A stretch of DNA of 64,000 nt from an uncultured Gemmatimonadota bacterium. GTDB taxonomy: Bacteria; Gemmatimonadota; Gemmatimonadetes; Gemmatimonadales; Gemmatimonadaceae. Below the pieces are notes generated by a model. The model ran no database searches, was not told the DNA's origin, and saw nothing but the letters and a program-made list of their open reading frames with translations. The translations under genes were made by a program, and so were the position numbers. Each line of letters begins with the position of its first letter. Positions within the stretch are counted from its first letter, which is position 1. Positions 10,711 to 19,574 of this stretch are shown piece after piece. Location: assembly GCA_902826615.1 (NCBI GenBank), contig CADEFN010000001.1, forward strand, positions 682,001-746,000. Direction: 5' to 3'.

Positions 10711-12776
10711 CTGCGGGCAACAATCGCGTCGGCCACGAGGCTCGCGAGCGCCATCACGGTTTCTTGCGGGTTTACGCCCGGCGCGGTGGGCATGAGCGAC
10801 CCGTCCGCCACGAAGAGGCCGCGCTCTCCGAATCGCTCCCCATCGGGAGAGGTGCCGCTGATCCGCGGGTCGGTGCCCATGCGGCAGGTGCCATTCACAT
10901 GCGCCGACGAGATGGTGACATCGTTCGGTGCCCACGAGCGCGCCTTTAGTGACGCCAGCCCGGCCGACGACGTGATCGGTGGTTCATCACGATGCAGGGT
11001 GTGCACACGTTGCGCCCCGTTCTCGAGATGCAGCCGCGCCGCCGCCGCCACGGCCTGGCGCATGATCTGGCGATCCAAGGGGCCGAGGGTGTAGGAAATA
11101 CGTGTCCGTCCGCTGCCATCGACCCGGACAGAACCGTGGCTGGTCCGGCGGTCAGCGCCGTCACGCACGAGGGCAATGAAGGGTGCGGTGTGCGCGAGTG
11201 CCTGCATGGCCTCACGATGCCCTGCGCCAAAGCCGGGAATGGCGCTGGCAATCAGCCCCGGGCCGACGGCTGGTACTTCGAGCCAGAACCCGTAGTCGTT
11301 GGCGGCGCTGCGCGCGAACTCATCACACATCGCCGTAAGGGGAATGCCCGACAGCGGCTGCACCTCCTGTTCGTAGACCCCGAGGACCGCCGTGGTGGGA
11401 TGCAGGCGCAGAAAACGGCCCACACCACCTCCACCCATCCCCGACCGTGTGAGGAGCGCCGGCGTTTCGATCGCGCCCGCGGCAACTACGACGGTGCGCG
11501 CGTCTACAGTGACGGAGCCGATCACCTCTCCGGTGCGCTCGTCGCGCGTCACCGCGTGCACACGTTTCATTGGCGCAGCTCCCTGTCCCGTGTCGGCTTC
11601 GAGGCGCTCGATGCGCTCCACGCGGGTATCGGCCAGCAACCGTGCGCCGGCGGCAAAGGCTCGAGGCAGCCATGTCTCCAGCGCGGAGCGTTTGGCCCCG
11701 TAGCGGCAACCTAACGAGCAAGTGCCCGCGCGGACGCAGCCGCGCGCGTTCAGCCTGGCCGGCACGGCGTGCCAGCCCAGCTTGCGCGCGCCATCCAGGA
11801 GGAGGCGATTGCCGGGTGAGTGAGCCGCATCGGGGACCTCCTCCGTGTCCAGCGCTCGTTCGATCCGTTCGAACAGGGGTGCGAGCCGAGCACTGGTGAG
11901 ATCGCGCAGTCCGAAATGCTGCTGCCACTCGGTGAGGACGTGGTCTGGTGTACGCAACATCATCATCCAGTTGACGAGGGTGCCCCCACCCACGGCGGCC
12001 CCCTGCAGCAGACTCACTGACAAATCGGTGGTGGCGCGTGCCCCTCCATCCGCAAAAAGTCTCGGGAAGAGTGCGCCCTCATCTTCGGTGAGCTCATCAG
12101 GTGCGATGTATGGCCCTCCCTCAAGGATCAGCACCTCACGCCCTGCTTCGGCGAGTTGGGCAGCGGCCACCGAGCCGCCGGCGCCGCTCCCGATCACTAC
12201 CACGTCGGCCGAGAAACGAAAGGCTCCACGGAGGGTCGCGCCGCGGGTGATCACCCCTTCCAGCGAGCGCCCGCGCGGGCTCGGGGGTGGCGTGCTTCGC
12301 GTCCCGGTTGCCACCAGACCGTCGGTCGAGTCCGGTCCATCGAGCGGGCCTTCCCACGCATGCAGCGGCGCCCGCACATGCAATGGCGAGGGGACGTTGA
12401 TGTCCTTCAGTGCGACAGGTGTCGCGTACCAGGTCGCCATGACAAGACGCCGAATCGCCTGGTGTGCCGTGCGAGCGATTGGGATGCGTGAGCGCCCCCA
12501 GCGCGCAAACGACTCAGAGCGCCGCGCGAGGTCAAGCTGCGACCACTCGGTCCAGTGACCCCCGATGGCCAAACGCGCGACAGCATTGTTGAGCAGCGAC
12601 AACACCAGCGCGAGATCATTGCGGGTCTGCGGGGGCAAGCGCTCGAGGCGAGCACTGGTCAGCGCCCCGAGGTCACATTCGGGCGTGAGCTCACGAAACG
12701 CGTGCGGGACGACCACCTCGGCGAGCGCGTGGAGCGTGCGGCGCTGTGCGTCGGAAAGAGCGTCACTGCCGGGCAT
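10707..12776 (-). CDS. GMC family FAD-dependent oxidoreductase with extra N-terminal domain
   Basis: 689 residues. The glucose-methanol-choline fold starts only near residue 190, with the FAD-binding VVVIGSGAGGSVAAAQ and LILEGGPY. The C-terminus has HVNGTCRMG, containing the family's catalytic-region histidine, and DGSLMPTAPGVNPQ, the second FAD signature. The first 180 residues (starting MPGSDALSDAQRRTLHALAE) resemble the small helical subunit family of gluconate 2-dehydrogenase (subunit 3). The protein may therefore be a fusion of a large and a small subunit, seen in several bacterial GMC enzymes. No Tat signal is visible. The alcohol or sugar substrate is not predictable. Confidence 0.85.
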   Translation of the reverse strand: MPGSDALSDAQRRTLHALAEVVVPHAFRELTPECDLGALTSARLERLPPQTRNDLALVLSLLNNAVARLAIGGHWTEWSQLDLARRSESFARWGRSRIPIARTAHQAIRRLVMATWYATPVALKDINVPSPLHVRAPLHAWEGPLDGPDSTDGLVATGTRSTPPPSPRGRSLEGVITRGATLRGAFRFSADVVVIGSGAGGSVAAAQLAEAGREVLILEGGPYIAPDELTEDEGALFPRLFADGGARATTDLSVSLLQGAAVGGGTLVNWMMMLRTPDHVLTEWQQHFGLRDLTSARLAPLFERIERALDTEEVPDAAHSPGNRLLLDGARKLGWHAVPARLNARGCVRAGTCSLGCRYGAKRSALETWLPRAFAAGARLLADTRVERIERLEADTGQGAAPMKRVHAVTRDERTGEVIGSVTVDARTVVVAAGAIETPALLTRSGMGGGGVGRFLRLHPTTAVLGVYEQEVQPLSGIPLTAMCDEFARSAANDYGFWLEVPAVGPGLIASAIPGFGAGHREAMQALAHTAPFIALVRDGADRRTSHGSVRVDGSGRTRISYTLGPLDRQIMRQAVAAAARLHLENGAQRVHTLHRDEPPITSSAGLASLKARSWAPNDVTISSAHVNGTCRMGTDPRISGTSPDGERFGERGLFVADGSLMPTAPGVNPQETVMALASLVADAIVARS

Positions 12777-12961
12777 TGGAACCAGGGAAGGTGACCTCAG
12801 CAGTAGCAGTGTTCCTCAATGGGACGCGGAGCATCTCGCTCAGGCAGGGCGGACGGCGCGCAAAGGTTCACGGGACAAGACATCATCGCAACCCCCGAAT
12901 GGCGCGTGTGCAAGTTCTTCGGGGTGCGACGTCTCCACAGCTGAATTCACTGGAGAACCAT

Positions 12962-15250
12962 ATGTCGCGCTCAATGACTGCCCTGCTGCTCATTCTGTTT
13001 CCATTTGTAAGCTTCTCGCAAGGAAGGCTGGTCGGACGCCCGTGTCCGACTCCTCCTCCCGTGTGCCGACCAGATGCGCCATGCGCGCGATCGGTCGTGC
13101 CGACCTGTGGACCACAACTCGTTCGCTCTGCCAGTTCGGTCAAGGTGGCGCTCGCCGATCGTGTCCTGCGCTACGAAGTCACGGAGACCTTTGTCAATCG
13201 TGGTCCTGGTGTCGCGGAGGCTGACTACATCTTCCCGCTCCCGGTGGGCGCAGCATTCGAGGACCTCAAGCTCTCGATCAATGGCGAACTTGTCGCTGGC
13301 GAGACCATGAGCGCCGACAAGGCGCGTGGCATCTACGAGGAAATTGTCAGACGCCAGCGGGACCCCGCACTCGTGGAGTGGATGGGGAGCGGCATGTTGC
13401 GCACGCGCATTTTCCCCATCGCGCCGGGTGAGGAGAAGAAGGTCGTCGTGCGCTTCCAGAGTGTCGCGGTGCGTGAGGGAGATGCACTACGTGTCGACTA
13501 TCGCCGCGGATCCGATCCGAATGGGACCGGCGCCCCTGACCGCAGGCGTCCTTCTGTCATGCCGTCGAACGATGAAGGGGGTGACTGGACCACCTTCGCG
13601 CTCCTCTATCAGCGTGACGGGCAATTCGGCGAGCCCTATTCACCTACGCACACACTGCGCACCCGCGACGAGGGTCGTACACGCGCGGTCGAGGCGCGTG
13701 GCAGTGGTGCCGATGTCACCATCCTGCTTCCGATGCGGCGCGCGAATGCCGCAGCGATCAGTGTGCTCACCCACGCCCCAGCCGACGAACGCGGCTTTAC
13801 CCTGATCACGATTACCCCGCCCGCCGGCACACGCCGCACGCAGCCCCGCGACGTCACCTTTGTTGTGGACGTCTCCGGCTCCATGCGGGGCCGCAAGATC
13901 GAGCAGGCCAGGGAAGCGGGGCGCGCGCTCCTCGCCTCGCTGCGTGAGGAAGATCGTTTTCGCATCGTCGACTTCTCCACCGATGTCCGTGCCTTCCGCG
14001 ATGGCTTCACCCCCGCCACTCGGGAGAACATCCGCGAGGGACGCCGCTACATCGACAACCTGACCGCCGAAGGCTCCACCAATATCTCCGGGGCGCTCGA
14101 CGCCGCACTTGGCGTGCGCACTGATCGCGAACACCTCCCGCTTCTGGTCTTTGTCACCGACGGCGAACCCACCGTTGGAGAGCGCAACGCCGATCGCATT
14201 GCCGCCATGGCGGCACGCGCGCGGGGGGACACCCGCATCTTTTCGGTGGGAGTCAGCGCCGACGTGAATGCCACACTCATCGAACAGCTCGCAGTGGAAG
14301 GGCGTGGCACCGCCCACTTTGTGCGCAACGACGAGTCGGTGGAACGCACCGTGGCGCTCCTGGCATCGCGACTGACCACACCGGTGCTGACCAACGCTCG
14401 TGTGCAGGTTGACGGCGTCCGGCTGACGCAGATTCTCCCGGCCGGGCCGATCGATGTCTTTGCGGGGCAGGATGTGGTGGTGCTCGCCCGGTATGACGGG
14501 CAGGGTCGCGCGACGGTACGGCTGCAGGGTGAGTCGGTCGACGGCCCGGTCACCTGGACCACCGAAGCCCGCTTTGCCGACCGCGACCGCGCCAACCCCT
14601 TTGTTGCCCGGCTTTGGGCCGCGCAGCGCATCGGCTGGCTGGCGGCAGAAAAGCGCCGCAATGGTGGTGGCACCGAACTCGACGGCGAGATCCGCTCGTT
14701 AGGTGAGCGGTATGGCATTCCCACCGAGTTCTCGTCGTACCTGGTGGTGGAACCCGGGATGCAGGTGGCCGGCGCGGCGCAAGGCGGCCGTGCGGCCGAC
14801 GCCGCCTTGCCCCGCTCCAGGACCGACGCGTTATCGAGTGGCACTGGTGCATCGATGGTGCCCCAGGCGGCTGCGCCCGCTCCGGCAGCCAACGAAGCGC
14901 GCTTTGAGGCGGCGCGTGCGTCGGCCAAACAGCGCGAGATGAAATCGGCGTCCTCGCTCGACGAGGCCGAACGCGACAGCGGCCGCCGCCGTGTGGGCGA
15001 ACGGCTCTTTGCCCTCGCCAACGGGGTATGGACCGATACACGTTTCACCGCACAGCTCCGCACGGTGGCCGTGAAACCCTACTCACCAGCCTATTTCGCC
15101 CTCATGCAGCAGATCGATCAGCTGGGACCCGTCTTTGCCCTTGGCGATCGCGTGATCGTGGCGGGGCGCAAGGTGGCGATCGAGCTGGCACCCGCAGGCG
15201 TTGAGCGGCTCGACGACGCGGCCATCGCCGCACTGCGACGCGACTGGTAA
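12962..15250 (+). CDS. VIT and VWA domain protein, secreted
   Basis: 762 residues. The ATG at 12962 directly precedes a signal peptide (SMTALLLILFPFVSFS). A vault/inter-alpha-trypsin (VIT) domain spans about residues 55-180 (LADRVLRYEVTETFVNRG, FPLPVGAAFEDL), and a von Willebrand A domain follows at about 295-470. The VWA domain has an intact metal-ion-dependent adhesion site: DVSGSM, TDGEPTVGE and a conserved threonine region. The C-terminal third is Ala-rich with little recognisable structure. VIT-VWA proteins are envelope proteins of uncertain role, often encoded with ECF sigma factors, as here. The sigma gene starts five bases downstream. Confidence 0.88.
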   Translation: MSRSMTALLLILFPFVSFSQGRLVGRPCPTPPPVCRPDAPCARSVVPTCGPQLVRSASSVKVALADRVLRYEVTETFVNRGPGVAEADYIFPLPVGAAFEDLKLSINGELVAGETMSADKARGIYEEIVRRQRDPALVEWMGSGMLRTRIFPIAPGEEKKVVVRFQSVAVREGDALRVDYRRGSDPNGTGAPDRRRPSVMPSNDEGGDWTTFALLYQRDGQFGEPYSPTHTLRTRDEGRTRAVEARGSGADVTILLPMRRANAAAISVLTHAPADERGFTLITITPPAGTRRTQPRDVTFVVDVSGSMRGRKIEQAREAGRALLASLREEDRFRIVDFSTDVRAFRDGFTPATRENIREGRRYIDNLTAEGSTNISGALDAALGVRTDREHLPLLVFVTDGEPTVGERNADRIAAMAARARGDTRIFSVGVSADVNATLIEQLAVEGRGTAHFVRNDESVERTVALLASRLTTPVLTNARVQVDGVRLTQILPAGPIDVFAGQDVVVLARYDGQGRATVRLQGESVDGPVTWTTEARFADRDRANPFVARLWAAQRIGWLAAEKRRNGGGTELDGEIRSLGERYGIPTEFSSYLVVEPGMQVAGAAQGGRAADAALPRSRTDALSSGTGASMVPQAAAPAPAANEARFEAARASAKQREMKSASSLDEAERDSGRRRVGERLFALANGVWTDTRFTAQLRTVAVKPYSPAYFALMQQIDQLGPVFALGDRVIVAGRKVAIELAPAGVERLDDAAIAALRRDW

Positions 15251-15254
15251 CCCT

Positions 15255-15779
15255 GTGGACGACCGCGAGCTCGAACGGCTGTTTCACCTCTACCACGTGC
15301 CGCTGGTGCGTTATCTCACTCGGCGCCTGGGCGATCGCGACTGGGCAGAAGAGGTCGCGCAGGAAACCTTCCTGCGCGCCCTTCGCCAGGAGCGCCTGAC
15401 GAGCGAACGGTCATGGTTGTTTGCGGTGGCTACCAACCTGGTGCGCGACGAGGCCCGCAAGGACGAACGTCGCCGGCGGCACCTGCAGCTGCTGGCCGAA
15501 GAAGAGAAGGACCGTGTGGTGGAACCCGTGGTGCACGACGCCGATCGCGCGCGTGAACAGGCGCTGGCGCGACGCGCGGTGGATGCGCTGGCCGAGAAGG
15601 ACCGGCTGGCGCTCCTGATGAAGGAAGAAGGCCTGAGTTATCCCGAGATTGCCGAAGCCCTGAGCCTCTCGGTGGGTTCGATCGGTACAACCTTGAGCCG
15701 GGCCCGCAAACGCCTGGCTGAGACTTATGAAGCAATGCATGCCGAAGAGCGGCGTGCGGCGGGAGGTGACCATGCATAA
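15255..15779 (+). CDS. ECF-type RNA polymerase sigma factor
   Basis: 174 residues. Region 2 covers about residues 5-70 (LFHLYHVPLVRYL, WAEEVAQETFLRAL) and region 4 about residues 110-165 (LALLMKEEGLSYPEIAEALS, VGSIGTTLSRARKRL), the minimal layout of an extracytoplasmic-function sigma factor. The GTG at 15255 lies five bases after the VIT/VWA stop; an in-frame ATG at 15201 inside that gene is less likely. Its last codons overlap the anti-sigma gene by eight bases (ATGCATAA), so the regulator and its inhibitor are translationally linked. Confidence 0.9.
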   Translation: MDDRELERLFHLYHVPLVRYLTRRLGDRDWAEEVAQETFLRALRQERLTSERSWLFAVATNLVRDEARKDERRRRHLQLLAEEEKDRVVEPVVHDADRAREQALARRAVDALAEKDRLALLMKEEGLSYPEIAEALSLSVGSIGTTLSRARKRLAETYEAMHAEERRAAGGDHA

Positions 15780-16899
15780 CGACGAAGGAACCATTCACGC
15801 GTGGCTGGATGGCGAGCTGCCTCCCGCCGAGGCGGCGGCGCTCGAGGCCCATGTGGCCACGTGTGCCGAGTGCGCGGCGCTGGTGGCCGAGGCGCGGGGT
15901 GTCATCGCGGCGTCCAGTCGCATTCTGTCATCGCTCGATGATGTGCCCGGTGGGGTGATTCCGGTGTCACGCGATGTGCCGCCATCGCTCAAGATCGAAC
16001 GAGCAGCGGCACCGGCGGGGGCGCGGGCGCGTCGTACCTGGTGGCGCAACCCGCAGCTCGCCGCCGCAGCGACGGTGGTCGCCATGGCGTTAGGCACCTG
16101 GACCGTGATGCGACAGGAGCCGGAGGTTACGTCCGCCAGGGTGGCACTCGATGAGTCGGTGCCCGCTTCGGCGCCTCAGCTGATGGACAGTGGAGCACTC
16201 ACGGGTGCCGTCCCCAGCGCGTCCACGACGGAGGCCCCGAAGGCGCGTACCGCCCCGCCCGTCACGGCGCCGGTAGTGGCGTCAATACCTGAACCGCGCG
16301 CCGAGCTGGCTCGCTCGGCAAAGTCCGCAGAGCGTGAGAGTGCCAATGAGGTGACAACGACCGAGCGAAAGGCAGCGGACGCCATGGCGCAGGGCGCTGG
16401 TGCGGCCAAGGCTGCCCCCGCGCGCGCGAGTGCCGAGGCGGACGAGGCGCGGAGGAGTCGCACCCGTGCGGATATGGCCGCGAGCGCGGACAGCGCTCGC
16501 GTGCTTGGTGAGGTGCAGGCGCAGGTCGCGACACCGGCGGCTGCGCCTCCAGCTTCGGCGCGCCAGGCACCCAAAAGTGAGGCCGCGACACTGGGCGGCC
16601 GTGCGGCGCTGGCTGCACCCAGCATGAGATGTTTCGACGTGCGTCGGACAACTGAAGCCGAGCAACGTGGTGTGCCTGCCACGGTCCAGCTGGTGGAGAT
16701 GGCTGGTCCCGTGGTTCCCGGGCGAACGCTCAAAGTGGTGGTGTCGTCCGGTGGCGCCGGCTGGTTTTGGGAGCGTGCTGCCGACGGGGGAGTCCTGCTG
16801 CTGCGTGTCAGCGGCACCACCATCGAGTACGAGACCCGCATCACGGGTATTGGCGCCCAGGCGGCGGTGGGGACCGAACGCCCCTGTACTGGGATGTAA
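15772..16899 (+). CDS. Zinc-finger anti-sigma factor with long Ala-rich extracytoplasmic part
   Basis: 375 residues. The N-terminus has the anti-sigma zinc-finger (zf-HC2-like) pattern with HVATCAEC at about residues 25-32, which should bind the ECF factor encoded just upstream. One membrane segment follows at about residues 92-110 (LAAAATVVAMALGTW). The outer part is a long Ala/Thr/Glu-rich linker and then a compact C-terminal domain of unknown type. GGGAGGTG just before the ATG is a good ribosome site. It probably holds the sigma factor inactive until an envelope signal is sensed. The partner pairing is inferred from the overlap. Confidence 0.82.
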   Translation: MHNDEGTIHAWLDGELPPAEAAALEAHVATCAECAALVAEARGVIAASSRILSSLDDVPGGVIPVSRDVPPSLKIERAAAPAGARARRTWWRNPQLAAAATVVAMALGTWTVMRQEPEVTSARVALDESVPASAPQLMDSGALTGAVPSASTTEAPKARTAPPVTAPVVASIPEPRAELARSAKSAERESANEVTTTERKAADAMAQGAGAAKAAPARASAEADEARRSRTRADMAASADSARVLGEVQAQVATPAAAPPASARQAPKSEAATLGGRAALAAPSMRCFDVRRTTEAEQRGVPATVQLVEMAGPVVPGRTLKVVVSSGGAGWFWERAADGGVLLLRVSGTTIEYETRITGIGAQAAVGTERPCTGM

Positions 16900-16954
16900 C
16901 GCAACCGGCAAATGCACTGGCATGTGCGCGGCCGTTCGCATTTTGTTCACGCGT

Positions 16955-18475
16955 ATGCGCCGTGTCTTTGCCTGGGTCCCGATTTTCTTCGCTGCGACTG
17001 CGTGCTACCGCATCCGTCCCGGATTCGAGCCCGCACTCCATATGGTGTATGTCGATGAGGATGGCGGCATGCGAAAGGCGCACGATACCGCCGCTGTCCG
17101 TCTGACGGGCCGGTACACCGGCGAGGTCTTCGACGACTCCACGGCACGTCGCTCGGTTGGCGAGCTGATGACTCGGATCCGCGAAAGCGGCCGGGATACC
17201 ATCACGCTCTATTTCCATGGTGGCCTGGTGACGTACGGCCGCGCGCGCAAGGACGCCACTGCGCTTGGCTTTGCTCTGCAGAACGACGGGCACTTTCCCG
17301 TCTTTGTCGCCTGGGAATCGGGGTGGTTTCCCACCTTTGTCGATCATGTGAAAAGTGTGCGACAAGGGCAGGAGTGGGCCCCGGTCGCGGGGTGGTTGTC
17401 GGCACCCTTCATCATCACGGCCGACCTCGGGCGAGCGGTGGCGCGTGCACCGTTAGGCATTCTGCAGCAGGCGGCTGACTACTGCGCCACTTGGCGCGGC
17501 GCGCTCTCCGACAGCGTACGCCGGGCGCGGGGCGATCACACCTGCCGCACCTTCTCCGACGAGGTGCGGGCCCGCCGCCAGAATGTGCGGCGCGCACTCG
17601 ACCGCGAAGCCGCCGGTACGTCTACCGATTCTCTGCGCCTCACCCTTGGAGGGTACTACTCCCCGTTCTGGCGTACGGCGGGTCGTACCGTGTCAGCCTA
17701 CGCCACCGCACTACCCAAGGCCCTCGTCACCGGGCCGCTGATGGACGGATTCGGGGCCGGCACCTATGACAACATGCTGCGGCGCACCAAGACCATGTTC
17801 CGTCAGCACGGCGATATGGCGCGCCGCGCCGCGACGACCGGATATCGCAAGCCGACCGGCGCCACGAGTATCCTCATCGATTCGCTGGCCGCGGTGGTAG
17901 GGGCGTCGTGCGCAGGTGGCGACTGCCGGATCAAGCTCAACCTGGTGGGGCACTCGATGGGATCGATCATTGTCTCCCACATCCTGCGCGACTGGCCCGA
18001 CCTTCCAGTCCATCGCCTCTACTTCCTGGCCGCGGCCGCAACCGTCACCGAACTCGAGGCCTCGGTGGTGCCGTACCTGAGGGCACACCCGCACACCGCG
18101 TTCTACAACGGGATGCTGCATCCCCGGATCGAGGTCGGTGAAGCGCAGTGGCTCTCCCTCGATCTCGTCCCGCGCGGTTCACTCCTCGAGTGGATCGACG
18201 ATCATCTCACATCGCCGCATACTCCGCTCGATCGCACGTCGGGGAAGTGGGACAACATGGCAGCCATGGAGTACATCTTTCCGCCCGAAGTTCGGGCCAG
18301 AGTGCTCCTCAAGGGGTTCGGGTTTCGTGACCCCAGGGACCGCGACAACCCCTTCCGCTTCAACCAGCTGGATGGGCACGGGTCGTTTGACAACCCTGCA
18401 TTCGCCTGGTGGCGCGATGCGACCTGGTGTCTTTACATCGGCTCGGCCTGCGTGCCCGGGTCGCCGGGTCGCTGA
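16955..18475 (+). CDS. Lipoprotein with alpha/beta-hydrolase (serine esterase-like) fold
   Basis: 506 residues from ATG 16955. The N-terminus MRRVFAWVPIFFAATAC fits a lipoprotein signal with a cysteine at residue 17; an in-frame ATG at 16922 would add eleven residues and is also possible. A nucleophile elbow VGHSMGSI lies at about residue 335, after a LYFHGGL segment near residue 90 that can form the oxyanion side. The family was not recognised beyond this. The gene follows the sigma/anti-sigma pair with a short gap and may belong to the same unit. Its 3' end overlaps the convergent membrane-protein gene by 43 bases, an unusually long convergent overlap. Confidence 0.7.
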   Translation: MRRVFAWVPIFFAATACYRIRPGFEPALHMVYVDEDGGMRKAHDTAAVRLTGRYTGEVFDDSTARRSVGELMTRIRESGRDTITLYFHGGLVTYGRARKDATALGFALQNDGHFPVFVAWESGWFPTFVDHVKSVRQGQEWAPVAGWLSAPFIITADLGRAVARAPLGILQQAADYCATWRGALSDSVRRARGDHTCRTFSDEVRARRQNVRRALDREAAGTSTDSLRLTLGGYYSPFWRTAGRTVSAYATALPKALVTGPLMDGFGAGTYDNMLRRTKTMFRQHGDMARRAATTGYRKPTGATSILIDSLAAVVGASCAGGDCRIKLNLVGHSMGSIIVSHILRDWPDLPVHRLYFLAAAATVTELEASVVPYLRAHPHTAFYNGMLHPRIEVGEAQWLSLDLVPRGSLLEWIDDHLTSPHTPLDRTSGKWDNMAAMEYIFPPEVRARVLLKGFGFRDPRDRDNPFRFNQLDGHGSFDNPAFAWWRDATWCLYIGSACVPGSPGR

Positions 18476-19431
18476 CCGGGCACTGCGGATTTAGGGTTTT
18501 CGCCCGTCTTACGCAGTGCGCGCATGGCAGTACGCCCGGCGGCAATGGCCCCGATCACGATATAGATGTAGAACGAATACACGCGCCACCAGATGAGTGA
18601 CGCCGCCACCAGCCGCGCCGGGAGCACACCACCTAACGCTGCTTTGAAGGCAAACTCCACCAGCCCTCCACCGGCTGGCGCGGGTGCCACCGCTGCACCG
18701 TACAGCAGGGCCATCGGCCACAGCACCAGTTTTGAGAGTGGGGCTGACTCGCCGTAGGAATAGACGAGGATAGGCAGCGTCAGGAGTCGGGCGAGTACAT
18801 GCAGCACCGAGCAGATCAGTGCCGCCATCATCAACCCGCGATGTGCTCCCTTGAGCGAGCCGAGACTGTCTCGCAACTGGCGCAGCGCCAGCTGCACCTT
18901 GCGCCACACGCCGGCACTGATGCCGATCTTCTGCACCACCCATGGCGGCGGCCCACTCGCCCGACGCCGGGCCATGAGATACGCCACCGCACCAGTGCTG
19001 AGCACACCTAACGAATAAATCCCCACCGTGATCAGGAGTCCGCGCACCATCCCCGACTCGGCGCGCCACACGATACCGAAGCCGATGGCGATGAGGGCCA
19101 GCGAGATCATCTCGAGGAACAACTCGAGAAAGAGGATGAGCAGGATGTGCGCGACCGGGAGACCGGCTTCGCTCATCACCAGAAAGCGGGCCGGCTCGGC
19201 ACCCGAACGCGACGGCGTCACCGAGGCCGCGAAGTCGCCCCCGAGAATGGTGCGGGCCGCCACACCCATCGATGCGCGCACACCAATGGCACGTGCACTG
19301 AAGGTGATCTTCAGGACGCGGAAGAGAATCTCGATGCCAACGGCGCCGAGCAGCAGAAAATGTGTGGACCAGGGAAGCCCGAGTGGGGCCCCGCCAACGG
19401 GCCAGCTGTCAGCGATGACAAACACCGACAC
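18433..19431 (-). CDS. Flippase-like integral membrane protein (lysylphosphatidylglycerol synthase TM / UPF0104)
   Basis: At least 332 residues with seven or eight hydrophobic segments. The family signature PAPAGGGLVEFAF near residue 260 identifies the membrane domain shared by MprF-type flippases and UPF0104 proteins. There is no aminoacyl transfer domain, so it is a stand-alone flippase-like protein; the lipid substrate is unknown. The GTG at 19431 cuts into the first helix: the frame continues upstream as TPFRWFLTFLSFAVAIG, with a CTG at 19485 as possible start, so the true protein is probably about 18 residues longer. It lies downstream of the TonB receptor gene on the same strand. Confidence 0.8.
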   Translation of the reverse strand: MSVFVIADSWPVGGAPLGLPWSTHFLLLGAVGIEILFRVLKITFSARAIGVRASMGVAARTILGGDFAASVTPSRSGAEPARFLVMSEAGLPVAHILLILFLELFLEMISLALIAIGFGIVWRAESGMVRGLLITVGIYSLGVLSTGAVAYLMARRRASGPPPWVVQKIGISAGVWRKVQLALRQLRDSLGSLKGAHRGLMMAALICSVLHVLARLLTLPILVYSYGESAPLSKLVLWPMALLYGAAVAPAPAGGGLVEFAFKAALGGVLPARLVAASLIWWRVYSFYIYIVIGAIAAGRTAMRALRKTGENPKSAVPGQRPGDPGTQAEPM

Positions 19432-19574
19432 GCCAATCGCGACGGCGAATGACAGGAAGGTGAGGAACCAGCGAAAAGGCGTCAGAGGGGCGAGGGCGGA
19501 AGGATTGCCCGGGCAATATAGACGGAGCGGGCCTCTCCCCTACGGCTGCGGAAGCCGTCTGGTGCCGCCCGAGG

